NCBI RefSeq assembly: GCF_900104085.1
Contig: NZ_FNLD01000001.1
Location: forward strand, 1,842,331 to 1,906,330
Reading direction: 5' to 3'
DNA: 64,000 nt
Source: Pseudoxanthomonas sp. CF125
GTDB taxonomy: Bacteria > Pseudomonadota > Gammaproteobacteria > Xanthomonadales > Xanthomonadaceae
Shown in pieces: positions 28,682-37,440 of the stretch. Every line of letters starts with the position of its first letter. The stretch's first letter is position 1. The position numbers and the translations under genes are program-made. Below the pieces are notes generated by a model. That model saw only the letters and a list, made by a program, of their open reading frames with translations. It ran no database searches and was not told the origin of the DNA.

Positions 28682-30034
28682 CTATTCTTCCGGCTCAGCG
28701 GCTGCGCGGCTCCTTTTAGCCATCAGAGCTTCAATCTCATCCGCACTCCGCGCCAGCTTATCGGTCAGCACGCGATTTCCATCCGCAGTGATCAGCACGT
28801 CGTCCTCGGTACGGATACCAATGCCGCGCCACTTCGCATCGACCGTGGTGTCGTCGGACGACACATAAAGGCCGGGCTCGATGGTGAACACCATGCCCGG
28901 TTCCAACAGGCGCGATTCTCCGGCCAGGCGGTATTCGCCCACATCGTGCACATCCAGGCCCAGCCAGTGGCCGGTCTTGTGCCGGTAGAAGCGGCGGTAC
29001 TGGCCGCTGGCGATATTCTTTTCCAGCTTTCCCTTCAACAGACCGAGTTGCAGCAGGCCTTCGGTCAAGGTTTCCACCGCAGCGTTGTGGCCGGCTTCGT
29101 AAGGCACGCCCGGTCTGGCCTGCGCCAAGGCGGCCGCCTGCGCGGCGCCGACCAGATCGTGCAGCGCGCGCTGCGCTTTGCTGAAACGGCCGTCGACCGG
29201 AAAGGTGCGGGTGATGTCCGACGCATACCCGCGGAACTCGGCGCCGGCATCGATCAGCACCAGATCGCCTTCGGCGGCGCGCGCGTTGTTGGCGCGGTAG
29301 TGCAGCACGCAGGCATTGGCGCCGGCGCCGACGATGCTGCCGTAAGCCGGCCAGGCGTCGTTGGCGCGGAACACGCGCTCCAGGTCGGCCTGCAGCTCGT
29401 ATTCGTGGATACCGGGGCGGCACGCGCGCATCGCCGCTTCATGCGCCTGTACGCTGATATCGGCCGCGCGCTGCATCAGCTTCAGTTCGTCCTTCGACTT
29501 GAACAGACGCAGCTCGTGCAGCAGATGGCCCAACTCCAGGAATTCGTGCGGCGGCTGCGCGCCGTGACGGACCTGTTCGCGCACGCGGTTGACCCAGCCG
29601 ATCAGCTTGAGATCGAACTCGGCGTCGCGGCCGAAGTGGTAATAGACGCGCGAGCGGCCTTCCAGCAACCCGGGCAGGATCTCGTCGAGGTCCTCGATGG
29701 GATAGGCGTCGTCCATGCCGAACTGGTCGACCGCCCCTTCCTGGCCCGCGCGTGGGCCGTCCCAACCCTCGCGTTCAAGATCGCGTTCCCGGCAGAACAG
29801 CAACGCCTCGCCGTGCTTGCGGCCCGGCACCAGCACCAGCACCGCTTCGGGCTCGTTGAATCCGCTGAGGTACCAGAAGTCCGAATCCTGGCGGTACGGG
29901 TAATGCGTGTCGTGGCTGCGTACGCGCTCCGGCGCGGCGGCCAGGATCAGGATCGCGTCGTCGGTGGACATCCGCATCAGCTGTTTGCGTCGCCGCGCGA
30001 ACTCGGCGGCGGCGATGCCCGTCGACGCTTTCAT
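28682..30034 (-). CDS. pepP: Xaa-Pro aminopeptidase P
   Basis: A 450-residue M24B metallopeptidase removing N-terminal residues before proline. N-terminal domain: FARRRKQLMRMSTDDAILIL, RSHDTHYPYRQDSDFWYLSGF. Catalytic domain ligands: LIDAGAEFRGYASDITRTFP, HKTGHWLGLDVHDVG, MVFTIEPGLYV and GIGIRTEDDV. It is coupled by ATGA overlap to the UPF0149 gene upstream, the conserved ygfB-pepP arrangement. Confidence 0.95.
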   Translation of the reverse strand: MKASTGIAAAEFARRRKQLMRMSTDDAILILAAAPERVRSHDTHYPYRQDSDFWYLSGFNEPEAVLVLVPGRKHGEALLFCRERDLEREGWDGPRAGQEGAVDQFGMDDAYPIEDLDEILPGLLEGRSRVYYHFGRDAEFDLKLIGWVNRVREQVRHGAQPPHEFLELGHLLHELRLFKSKDELKLMQRAADISVQAHEAAMRACRPGIHEYELQADLERVFRANDAWPAYGSIVGAGANACVLHYRANNARAAEGDLVLIDAGAEFRGYASDITRTFPVDGRFSKAQRALHDLVGAAQAAALAQARPGVPYEAGHNAAVETLTEGLLQLGLLKGKLEKNIASGQYRRFYRHKTGHWLGLDVHDVGEYRLAGESRLLEPGMVFTIEPGLYVSSDDTTVDAKWRGIGIRTEDDVLITADGNRVLTDKLARSADEIEALMAKRSRAAAEPEE

Positions 30035-30576
30035 CAGTTCAGGCTCTGGCGATGGCGCGGCGCCAGTACGCAGTCCCCATGCAGCAGCAGAACCGCGACG
30101 CGGACGAATTCCTCGATCTCGGCCAGCGCATGCTCGTCTTCGTCATCGTCGCTGCTCTCCGGCGCCGCCTGGGCCAGCCGCGCCAGATCGTGCAGGGCTT
30201 CCTCCGCTTCCTCGGACAACGGCGGATGCGCGCCCGCCGCCAGACCGAAACCGCCGAGAAACCCGCGGCACCAGTCGAACAGCGCATCGGCGCGCGCGTT
30301 GAGCGAATCGTCTATTTCCGGCAGCAGCAGTTCGAAGCCGAAACCGCGGTCGTCCAGCTGGGCGACGCTGGCTTTGCGCAATTGATCCAGCGCACTGTCC
30401 GCTTCCGGCGCCGGCAGACTGTCGTCGGCCAGCACGCGCGCCGGCCAGTTCGCCGCATTTTCGCCGCCGCCGGACAACCAGCCGCACAACGCGCCATGCA
30501 ACTCGGAAGGTTCCGCGGCCAGCCCGGCGCGCCGGGAAGCCTGGGCCACATCATCGATGAGGGGGAGCTCGGCCAT
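30034..30576 (-). CDS. ygfB: UPF0149 (YgfB/YecA) family protein
   Basis: A 180-residue helical protein: SELHGALCGWLSGGG, WCRGFLGGFGLAAG and EIEEFVRVAVLLLHGD are hallmarks of the family. An acidic stretch (ESSDDDEDEH) lies near the C-terminus. Its overlap with pepP reproduces the E. coli ygfB-pepP pair. The biochemical function is not established, although a Pseudomonas homologue has been linked to regulation of stress/lysis genes. It is divergent from the GGDEF-EAL gene across 157 bp. Confidence 0.9.
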   Translation of the reverse strand: MAELPLIDDVAQASRRAGLAAEPSELHGALCGWLSGGGENAANWPARVLADDSLPAPEADSALDQLRKASVAQLDDRGFGFELLLPEIDDSLNARADALFDWCRGFLGGFGLAAGAHPPLSEEAEEALHDLARLAQAAPESSDDDEDEHALAEIEEFVRVAVLLLHGDCVLAPRHRQSLN

Positions 30577-30733
30577 TCAACGTATTCCGTAAAGCAATTC
30601 GGACAGCGACAGCCCGGGCGGAAAGTGTAGCAACGAAAACCCGTGCGGACCGCTTGTTGTCCGGTCCTCGGCGTGCCTACACTCGCCAATCCGCCGGCCG
30701 CATTCCGCGCGGCGAGGACCCGCAGACCCCGTC

Positions 30734-32995
30734 ATGCCATTCGCTTCCGCCGCCGTTACGGTCGCAACCGCCATACCGTCAGCCCCTCCGGGCGCGCGGA
30801 TGGCCGCGATAGGGGTGGCGTTGCTGGTGTTGGCGGTGGTGCTGGCGATCGCGGCGCAGCGCTACTGGCAGTCCAGGCAGCGGCAAACCTTCGAGCCGCC
30901 CAGGACCGAGTCGCAGCGCGAGCGCGACGAGCACCTGAAACTGGCGCTGTGGGCCTCGGGCGAGCATTTCTGGGACTACGACCTGATCAGGCGCCGCCTG
31001 CACCACATGCGCGCGGACGAAAGCACCGCGCATTCGGCGGAAATCACCGTGCTGACCCGGCAGGGCGACGTCCCGCCCATCCATGAACTGGATCTGCCGC
31101 TGGTGATGGAACAACTGCGCAGCCATCTGCAGGGCGAAACTCCCTTGTTCATGTCCGAACACCGCATGGACCTGAGCGGCAACGGCACTTGGGCCTGGGT
31201 GCGCGCGCGCGGCCGCGTGGTCGAACGCGACCTGCAGGGACGGCCGCTGCGCATCGCCGGCACCGCGCGCGACATCACCGCCAGCCGCAACGCCGAATAC
31301 GAGCACCGTATCGCCAGCGAAGTGATGCGCAGCATGAGCGAAGCGGTGGCGGTGCTGGACTGGGACTACAACTTCATCGCCGTCAACCAGGCCTTCACCC
31401 GCATCACCGGCTACGCCGATGCCGAAGTCATCGGCAAACCCGTGGAGATGCTGGACAGCAGTCAGCAGGATGCCGCGTTGCACGAGCGCATGCGCGAGGA
31501 CATCGGCCGCGACGGCCGCTGGTCCGGCGAGATGTGGCGGCTGCGCAAGGACGGCGAGGAAATCCTCTGCAAGGTCGAGACCAACGTAGTGCCCGACGCC
31601 AGCGGCCAGCGCAATCTGTACGTGCAGGTGCTCAACGACATCACCGAACAGAAGCGCGCCGAACAGGAACTGCGCTACCTGGCCAACTACGACACCCTCA
31701 CCAGTCTTCCCAACCGCTCGCTGCTGTCCGAGCGCCTGTCGCGCGCCATCGTGCGGGCGCGTCGCGAGAACGGCAAAGTCGCCGTACTGTTCATCGACCT
31801 GGACCGTTTCAAGGACATCAACGACTCCCTGGGCCATGCCACCGGCGACCGCATCCTGCGCGCCGCCGCCGCGCGCGTGCAGCAGACCGTGGGCGCGCAG
31901 CACACCGTGGCGCGGCTGAGCGGCGACGAATTCACCGTGGTGCTGGAAGACGTGGGTTCGATGGAGGACGCGGAAACCGTCGCCCAGCAGATCATCGACG
32001 CCTTCATGCTGCCGCTCAGCTTCGGCGAGCGCCTGGAACTGTCGGTATCGCCTTCCATCGGCATCAGTCTGTATCCGGACCACGCCCAGGTGCCCACCGA
32101 CCTGTTGAAGCACGCCGATACGGCCATGTACCAGGCCAAGGCCGCCGGACGCCACACCTACCAGGTGTATTCGGAAGCGATGGACGAGAAAACCCGCCAC
32201 CGCGCGATCCTGGCCAGCGCCTTGCGCAGGGCTCTGGAACGCGACGAACTCACCCTGGTGTTCCAGCCGCGCCTTTCCCTGGCCAAGCACCGCATCACCG
32301 GAGTCGAGGCGCTGCTGCGCTGGCAAAGCAAGGACTTCGGCGAGGTTTCGCCCGGCCAGTTCATTCCGCTGGCCGAGGAATCGGGCCTGATCCTGGAAAT
32401 CGGCGCCTGGGCGCTGCGGCAGGCGCTGACCACGGTGCACGGCTGGCACCAGCAAGGCCTGCCCGGCCTGACCGTGGCGGTCAATGTCTCGGCGCTGCAA
32501 TTGCAGCGCGGCGATCTGTCCGACGTGGTGGCGCGCATCCTGGCCGAGACCGGAGTGTCCGCCCACTGCCTGGAACTGGAATTGACCGAAAGCGTGATCA
32601 TGGCCAATCCCGAAAAGAATGCCGACACCCTGCGCGCGTGCCGCCGGCTGGGCGTGTCGCTGGCCATCGACGACTTCGGCACTGGTTATTCCTCGTTGGC
32701 CTACCTCAAGCGCCTGCCGCTGACCACGCTGAAGATCGACCAGGAGTTCGTAGGCGACCTGACCCACGACACCGATGACGAAGCCATCACCAGCACCATC
32801 ATCAACATGGGCCACTCGCTGTCGCTCAACGTCATCGCCGAAGGCGTGGAAACCGCCGCCCAGCTGCAGTTCCTGCGCGACCACGGCTGCGACGAGATCC
32901 AGGGCCACTGGATTTCCCACGCCCTGCCTCCGGACGCCTGCCTGCGCTTCATCCGCGAGTACGGCATGGGCCACGAGATCGCGGTCGCTTCCTGA
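30734..32995 (+). CDS. Membrane PAS-GGDEF-EAL c-di-GMP signalling protein
   Basis: A 753-residue protein. One transmembrane helix near 22-42 is followed by PAS-like domains (about 70-185 and 195-305, the latter with VLDWDYNFIAVNQAFTRITG). The GGDEF domain (about 310-470) has SGDEF at 396-400 in place of GGDEF, with no RxxD inhibitory site. The C-terminal EAL domain has EALLRW, NVSALQL, ELTESV, DDFGTGYSSL and AEGVET intact, so phosphodiesterase activity is expected and cyclase activity is doubtful. The sensory input is unknown. It lies between ygfB and the zapA/6S RNA locus. Confidence 0.92.
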   Translation: MPFASAAVTVATAIPSAPPGARMAAIGVALLVLAVVLAIAAQRYWQSRQRQTFEPPRTESQRERDEHLKLALWASGEHFWDYDLIRRRLHHMRADESTAHSAEITVLTRQGDVPPIHELDLPLVMEQLRSHLQGETPLFMSEHRMDLSGNGTWAWVRARGRVVERDLQGRPLRIAGTARDITASRNAEYEHRIASEVMRSMSEAVAVLDWDYNFIAVNQAFTRITGYADAEVIGKPVEMLDSSQQDAALHERMREDIGRDGRWSGEMWRLRKDGEEILCKVETNVVPDASGQRNLYVQVLNDITEQKRAEQELRYLANYDTLTSLPNRSLLSERLSRAIVRARRENGKVAVLFIDLDRFKDINDSLGHATGDRILRAAAARVQQTVGAQHTVARLSGDEFTVVLEDVGSMEDAETVAQQIIDAFMLPLSFGERLELSVSPSIGISLYPDHAQVPTDLLKHADTAMYQAKAAGRHTYQVYSEAMDEKTRHRAILASALRRALERDELTLVFQPRLSLAKHRITGVEALLRWQSKDFGEVSPGQFIPLAEESGLILEIGAWALRQALTTVHGWHQQGLPGLTVAVNVSALQLQRGDLSDVVARILAETGVSAHCLELELTESVIMANPEKNADTLRACRRLGVSLAIDDFGTGYSSLAYLKRLPLTTLKIDQEFVGDLTHDTDDEAITSTIINMGHSLSLNVIAEGVETAAQLQFLRDHGCDEIQGHWISHALPPDACLRFIREYGMGHEIAVAS

Positions 32996-33019
32996 GCGCG
33001 GCGTCGCTCGGAGCGGCGC

Positions 33020-33150
33020 GTGGGTGGGAGCGGCCCGTGGGAGCGGCGTCCCGCCGCGAGCTCTGAGCTATGCCGATGGTTTCCTGCGTCTTTCAGATTT
33101 AAGACCGCAAAAGCTCGCGGCGGGACGCCGCTCCCACGCACCGCTCCCAC
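33020..33150. repeat. REP cluster, GTGGGAGCGG class (R2)
   Basis: An inverted pair GTGGGAGCGGCGTCCCGCCG.../complement (33037-33137) with extra partial arms on both sides (33020-33030 and 33139-33150). Confidence 0.75.
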
Positions 33151-33226
33151 AAGCTTTCACGACGTTCCAGCCTGCTCCTGCAGCCGCAGCTTGACCGCCT
33201 GCCCGGCGCACCCCTATCGTGGCCGT

Positions 33227-33445
33227 ATGGACAACGACGCCATCGAACAGCTCCGCACCCTGGCCGCGCGCGTGCAGGCGCTGGTCGAACGTTGCCAACG
33301 CCTGGCGGACGAAAACCGCAGCCTGCGAACCCAGCAGGAACAACTGGTCGGCGAGCGCTCGCAGTTGCTGGCCAAGAACGAACAGGCGCGTTCGCGCGTG
33401 GAAGCCATGATCACTCGCCTGAAGTCGCTGGAGCAGCACACATGA
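33227..33445 (+). CDS. ZapB-like/TIGR02449 coiled-coil protein
   Basis: 72 residues, almost entirely coiled coil: MDNDAIEQLRTLAARVQALV, then ADENRSLRTQQEQLVGERSQ and LLAKNEQARSRVEAMITRLK. Proteins of this type precede zapA in many gammaproteobacteria and resemble ZapB, which bridges the Z-ring to the chromosome terminus region. It overlaps zapA by ATGA, so the two are translated together. Confidence 0.85.
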   Translation: MDNDAIEQLRTLAARVQALVERCQRLADENRSLRTQQEQLVGERSQLLAKNEQARSRVEAMITRLKSLEQHT

Positions 33446-33744
33446 GCGCCGGCAGCGAACCGGTCAGCGTGCACATCCTGGACCGCGAATACACCGTGGG
33501 CGTGGAAGCGGGCGAGCGCAGCAGCCTGATGGCTGCGGCCAAACTGCTGGACAGCAAAATGCGCGAGGTGCGCGGCGGCAACAAGATGGCGGCGGTGGAC
33601 CGCGTGGCGGTGCTGGCCGCGCTCAATCTGGCCCACGAATTGCAGCAGCTGCGCGACGAACGCAGCGCGCGCGACCGCGAGCTTTCCACCACGCTGGACG
33701 ATCTGCACCGCAGGCTGGACAGCGTCCTGGAATCGCCGCGCTGA
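33442..33744 (+). CDS. zapA: Cell division protein ZapA
   Basis: 100 residues. The N-terminal VSVHILDREYTVGVEAGERS and the RVAVLAALNLAHELQQLR dimer helix fit ZapA, which cross-links FtsZ filaments. It lies between a coiled-coil ZapB-like gene and 6S RNA, the classic zapA-ssrS-fau order. Confidence 0.94.
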   Translation: MSAGSEPVSVHILDREYTVGVEAGERSSLMAAAKLLDSKMREVRGGNKMAAVDRVAVLAALNLAHELQQLRDERSARDRELSTTLDDLHRRLDSVLESPR

Positions 33745-33832
33745 TCCTGTTTCACGGTCGCTCGCCGCTGCGTGGAACAAACACGATCACGACGATGCAC
33801 ACTGCAGAATGAATTTCGACCGACGAACGGAC

Positions 33833-33860
33833 TTTGCATTTCCGGCGACGTCGCTATACT
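33833..33860 (+). promoter_or_regulatory. Promoter of 6S RNA
   Basis: A -35-like TTTGCA at 33833-33838 and a -10 TATACT at 33855-33860 (16-bp spacing) put the start near 33868, at the base of the 6S RNA closing stem. Confidence 0.65.
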
Positions 33861-33867
33861 GGCCTCC

Positions 33868-34054
33868 GCATCCTCTGCCGTGAACGACGGCGTGCAAAAC
33901 ATTCGCCTTGTCCCTTAAATACGACCACGGGAAGGGAACGGAAGCCAGGAGTGCATGTCCGCCTCGCAGCGGAAAGCCCGAAGGCCCCCAACTCTTCCCA
34001 CTTGAACCCCGGGTTCAAGGTCGTTTCGCAAGCATCGTCATGGCGGAGGATGTA
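33868..34054 (+). ncRNA. ssrS: 6S RNA
   Basis: About 187 nt, mimicking an open promoter and sequestering sigma-70 RNA polymerase in stationary phase. A closing stem pairs CATCCTC (33869-33875) with GAGGATG (34046-34052). Inside are the family-typical GTGCATGTCCGCCTCGCAGC and ACTTGAACCCCGGGTTCAAG segments. It sits between zapA and the 5-FTHF cyclo-ligase gene, the conserved location of ssrS. The exact ends are estimated from the stem and promoter. Confidence 0.88.
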
Positions 34055-34267
34055 TTTCTTCCTCGCATGAGCAGTGGCCTCCCTGTTCATCGCGATTCGA
34101 CGGGTCTCCGTCGAATTGGTAATCCGGTTGGCAATCCGGGCCTCCGATCGCGCCATCCGTCCGGCACGGCGCACCTCTTCGTTTCTGGTTTTCCGCTACG
34201 GCATTCGGCCGTCAGGCCCGGCTTGGCTTAGAATTCCGCACATGAATTTTCCTGCGCGGCTTGCCCC

Positions 34268-34867
34268 ATGATTCCGGACCGCGCCCGCCTGCGCACCGAG
34301 CTGCGTTCGCAGCGCCGCGCCATTCCCGCCCCGCAACGCATCGCCGCGGCCGACGCGCTGGCCAATCGCCTGCTCTCGCTCGCTTTCGCGCCTACTTCCG
34401 GCTACGTCGCCGGGTACTGGGCGATGGATGGCGAGATCGCATTGCACAGTTGGCAAGTACGCCTGCCGCGCGCACTGGTCTATTGCCTGCCCGTGCTGCA
34501 TCACGAAAACCAGCTGCGGTTCGCGCCGTGGCGGCCGGGCGACGCGCTGGTGACCAATCGCTTCGGCATTCCGGAACCGGACGTGGAGCCAGCCTCTGCA
34601 CTGCCGCCCGAAGCGATGTCGCTGGTGGCCATGCCCTTGGTCGGATTCGATGGCGCCGGCCGCCGTCTGGGCATGGGAGGCGGCTGGTACGATCGCAGCT
34701 TCGCCTTCCGCAACGCCTCGATGCCGCCGCCCTGGCTGGTCGGCGTGGGCTTCGACGCGCAACGCATCGACCGGCTCGCCGCCGAAGCCTGGGACGTGCT
34801 GCCCGACGCGATCTGCACCGAAACCGAAACCCTGCTGGCCGAGCCCCATGAGTACGAAGCCCCATGA
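34268..34867 (+). CDS. fau: 5-formyltetrahydrofolate cyclo-ligase
   Basis: A 199-residue enzyme converting 5-formyl-THF to 5,10-methenyl-THF with ATP. The N-terminal RTELRSQRRAIP and the GMGGGWYDRSF signature near residue 140 are diagnostic. It is linked with zapA and 6S RNA as in E. coli ygfA, and its 3' end overlaps the EVE gene by 4 bp. Confidence 0.93.
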   Translation: MIPDRARLRTELRSQRRAIPAPQRIAAADALANRLLSLAFAPTSGYVAGYWAMDGEIALHSWQVRLPRALVYCLPVLHHENQLRFAPWRPGDALVTNRFGIPEPDVEPASALPPEAMSLVAMPLVGFDGAGRRLGMGGGWYDRSFAFRNASMPPPWLVGVGFDAQRIDRLAAEAWDVLPDAICTETETLLAEPHEYEAP

Positions 34868-35331
34868 GTAGCCGCAAACGCTATTGGCTGATGAAGTCCG
34901 AACCGGACGCCTTCTCCATCGACGACCTGCAGAAGGTAGGCGTGGAACCCTGGAACGGCGTGCGCAATTACCAGGCGCGCAACCATATGCGCCAGATGCA
35001 GGTCGGCGACGGCGTGCTGTTCTACCACTCCAGCTGCGCGGTGCCCGCAGTCGTGGGCATCGCCAAGGTGGCGAGCGTGGCGTATCCGGACCCTACCCAG
35101 TTCGATCCCAAGTCGGACTACTTCGACGCCAAGAGCACGCGCGAGGAACCGCGCTGGTCGCTGGTCGATGTCGCTTTCGAGCGCAAGCTCAAGCGCGCGA
35201 TCCCGCTGGAAGAGATCAAGCAGCACGCCGATGCGCTGGGCGAAGGCTTCGCACTGACCCAGCGCGGTTCGCGCCTGTCGGTATCGCCGGTCAGCGCGGC
35301 GCAGTGGAAGCTGCTGCTGTCGCTGGAATGA
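34864..35331 (+). CDS. EVE domain-containing protein
   Basis: 155 residues consisting of one EVE (PUA-like) domain: YWLMKSEPDAFSIDDLQ, WNGVRNYQARNHMRQMQVGD, VLFYHSSCAVPAVVGIAKV and RWSLVDVAFERKL. EVE domains bind modified bases in DNA or RNA. Stand-alone members like this are common near fau/6S RNA in proteobacteria; the target base is unknown. Confidence 0.92.
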   Translation: MSSRKRYWLMKSEPDAFSIDDLQKVGVEPWNGVRNYQARNHMRQMQVGDGVLFYHSSCAVPAVVGIAKVASVAYPDPTQFDPKSDYFDAKSTREEPRWSLVDVAFERKLKRAIPLEEIKQHADALGEGFALTQRGSRLSVSPVSAAQWKLLLSLE

Positions 35332-35344
35332 ATCACCCCTCCCT

Positions 35345-35413
35345 GTAGGAGCGGGCCCTGCCCGCGACAGGCTCTACCGGTAAGGCTTCGTCGCGGGCAG
35401 GGCCCGCTCCTAC
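35345..35413. repeat. GTAG REP doublet (class R3)
   Basis: Inverted GTAGGAGCGGGCCCTGCCCG arms with loop CAGGCTCTACCGGTAAGGC. It is the exact reverse complement of the unit at 39008-39076. Confidence 0.88.
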
Positions 35414-35444
35414 AGTTGCAGATACGATCAACAGGAAATCCGAC

Positions 35445-36098
35445 ATGTCGCAGAACGAAGCAAAACGCCTGGCCGCCGAAAAAGCCATCGAGTACGTGGA
35501 AGACGGCATGATCGTCGGCGTCGGCACCGGCTCCACCGTGGCCTTCTTCATCGACGCGCTGGCCCGGATCAAGCACCGCATCGCCGGCACCGTCTCCAGC
35601 TCCGACCAGAGCACCGAACGCCTGCGCGCGCACGGCATCGAGGTGATGGAGCTCAACAACACCGGCGATCTGGCCCTGTACGTGGACGGCGCCGACGAAT
35701 GCGACCCGCACAAGCGCCTGATCAAGGGCGGCGGCGCGGCGCTGACCCGCGAGAAGATCATCGCCGAGGCCAGCGCGAAGTTCGTCTGCATCATCGACCC
35801 GATCAAGCAGGTGCCGGTGCTGGGCAAGTTCCCGCTGCCGGTGGAAGTGATCCCGATGGCGCGCAGCCTGGCCGCGCGGCGGATATTGGCGCTGACCGGT
35901 GGCCAGCCGGTGTGGCGCGACGGCGTGGTCACCGACAACGGCAACGTGATCATCGACGTGCACGGGCTGGCCATCGTCGATCCGGTGGCCATGGAGCGCG
36001 AGTTGTCGCAGATCCCGGGCGTGGTCTCGGTGGGCCTGTTCGCGCGCCGCCCGGCCGACGTGGTGATCATCGGCGGCGAGCCGCCGCGGGTGTTGTAG
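35445..36098 (+). CDS. rpiA: Ribose-5-phosphate isomerase A
   Basis: A 217-residue enzyme interconverting ribose-5-P and ribulose-5-P in the pentose phosphate pathway. Signatures: [45 protein letters not shown] (active-site Asp/Lys) and REKIIAEAS. The stop TAG is formed by a GTAG REP start (TTGTAGGTCGGGG). Confidence 0.96.
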   Translation: MSQNEAKRLAAEKAIEYVEDGMIVGVGTGSTVAFFIDALARIKHRIAGTVSSSDQSTERLRAHGIEVMELNNTGDLALYVDGADECDPHKRLIKGGGAALTREKIIAEASAKFVCIIDPIKQVPVLGKFPLPVEVIPMARSLAARRILALTGGQPVWRDGVVTDNGNVIIDVHGLAIVDPVAMERELSQIPGVVSVGLFARRPADVVIIGGEPPRVL

Positions 36099-36118
36099 GT
36101 CGGGGCTACGCCTCCGAC
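36095..36118. repeat. Single GTAG REP arm (class R1)
   Basis: GTAGGTCGGGGCTACGCCTC provides the rpiA stop codon. Confidence 0.75.
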
Positions 36119-36240
36119 GCCACAGGCCGGAGTAAGCCGCCAACAGCGCTCCTGCTGACACTCTGGAGCTTTATTTGCTTACAAACAGAGCAAAAGCAAA
36201 TCCCCCGTAAGCCCCCTTTTCCAAAGGGGGCAAAGCGGAT

Positions 36241-36627
36241 TCAAGTCTTGGACAACGCCTTGACCAATTCGCCCACCAACTCGCGCCGCTTGGGCGGCAA
36301 TGCCAGGAACGCTTCGATCACCTGACGCTCGCGCGCCCCGGTCCCGCTTGGCCAGGCTGCCTGCGTCTCGGCCACCCGGTGTTTGGAATCCTTGCCGAAA
36401 CGCAGCACCTGCGGCTCGATGCCGAACAGGGCCGCCAGCACCTGCAGCTTGTCCTGCTCGGGCATGGAATGCCCGTTCAACCAGCGCGAAGTGGTTTGGA
36501 AACTCACAGAACGGCCACGATATTTGGCATTGAACAAACGGAACAGCACCGCCGGACGCGGCTCATAGCCGAGTGTCCGCATCGCTTCGGCCAGCCGTTG
36601 GGAAAACTGTTGTCGCTCGTCGCTCAT
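36241..36627 (-). CDS. Helix-turn-helix (XRE-like) regulator
   Basis: A 128-residue DNA-binding protein. FNAKYRGRSVSFQTTSRWLN is a helix-turn-helix with the recognition helix at SFQTTSRWLNG; the C-terminus (VIEAFLALPPKRRELVGELV) is helical. Length and style resemble small phage- or plasmid-type repressors. It is divergent from an unknown gene across a 179-bp AT-richer gap containing a palindrome over a -35 box, so auto- and cross-repression is likely. The ligand is unknown. Confidence 0.75.
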   Translation of the reverse strand: MSDERQQFSQRLAEAMRTLGYEPRPAVLFRLFNAKYRGRSVSFQTTSRWLNGHSMPEQDKLQVLAALFGIEPQVLRFGKDSKHRVAETQAAWPSGTGARERQVIEAFLALPPKRRELVGELVKALSKT

Positions 36628-36674
36628 GACAAGGGAAGTTACTGGTGCACATGACCCCCTGATTCACATTTAAT

Positions 36675-36690
36675 GTTCATTGACATGAAC
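36675..36690. promoter_or_regulatory. Candidate operator palindrome
   Basis: Perfect inverted repeat GTTCAT-TGAC-ATGAAC. It covers the TTGACA (36680-36685) that would be the -35 box of the rightward promoter, in the gap between the HTH regulator and the unknown gene. Confidence 0.55.
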
Positions 36691-36708
36691 TTATTATGTT
36701 AATACAGT
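36680..36708 (+). promoter_or_regulatory. Sigma-70 promoter candidate
   Basis: TTGACA at 36680-36685 and TACAGT at 36703-36708 with 17-bp spacing, reading toward the unknown gene at 36807. Confidence 0.5.
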
Positions 36709-36806
36709 GATTCCAAGGCGATAATGACGGGACGCCCTGCCTCGTATTCCCCGTCGGTGTTGGCCATGCCATGCCGGATTGGCCTTGATGACACGGAGAG
36801 ATGCCG

Positions 36807-37241
36807 ATGAGCCTGTCGTTGCCGGGTGAACCGGGCGAAGAAACTTCCAGGGAACCCTCGCCCGAGCCCGCCGCTACCCACACCAGTCTGGAAAGCCTGG
36901 TCCACCTGCTACAGGGCAGCTCCCGGCCGAACCTGGCCGATGTCGGCATCACCACTCTGCCCCAGGCCCAGCTCGACCGGCTCCACAGCAGCGCCCGGCA
37001 GGAAGCGGAGCATTGCCAGGACCGTTCGGAACTGTTCCTGGAATTGCTGGAATATTGCGTGGAGCACAACGCCACGCCGGAACCGGACACGCTGCTGCGC
37101 ATGACCCGGCAGCTATTGAGACTAGCGCGCGACCAGCGCCGCTGGCACGACCTGGCCGACAACGCGGCCTACTACCGCGACAACGTGCAGGTCGCCGCGC
37201 GCATTTCCAGCTACCTGTTTCCGCACGATCGCTGCGACTGA
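36807..37241 (+). CDS. Uncharacterised helical protein
   Basis: 144 residues starting at the second of two close ATGs, because GGAG lies 8 bases before it and abuts the first. The N-terminal 30 residues are Pro/Glu-rich and probably disordered. The remainder is helical (SLESLVHLLQGSSRPN, LFLELLEYCVEHN, DTLLRMTRQLLRLARDQRRW) and ends SSYLFPHDRCD. No known domain is recognised. It is divergent from a small HTH regulator, suggesting tight control. Confidence 0.65.
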   Translation: MSLSLPGEPGEETSREPSPEPAATHTSLESLVHLLQGSSRPNLADVGITTLPQAQLDRLHSSARQEAEHCQDRSELFLELLEYCVEHNATPEPDTLLRMTRQLLRLARDQRRWHDLADNAAYYRDNVQVAARISSYLFPHDRCD

Positions 37242-37440
37242 ACCGGCGACCCGTCATGCGGCAAAAGCATCTCCCGGGCGGCTGGCAATCCGGCAGGAAG
37301 CGCAGCGCCGAACCGTAAATCGGCGCAACCCGGCCGCGGTTCTGATCAACTTCTGACTGCCCCGTTTCTGACTACCCTGTTCTGGAGGGCGGCGGCTTGC
37401 CGATACACTAGCGGCCCGTCCCGTCCTTCCGGAAACCGGC

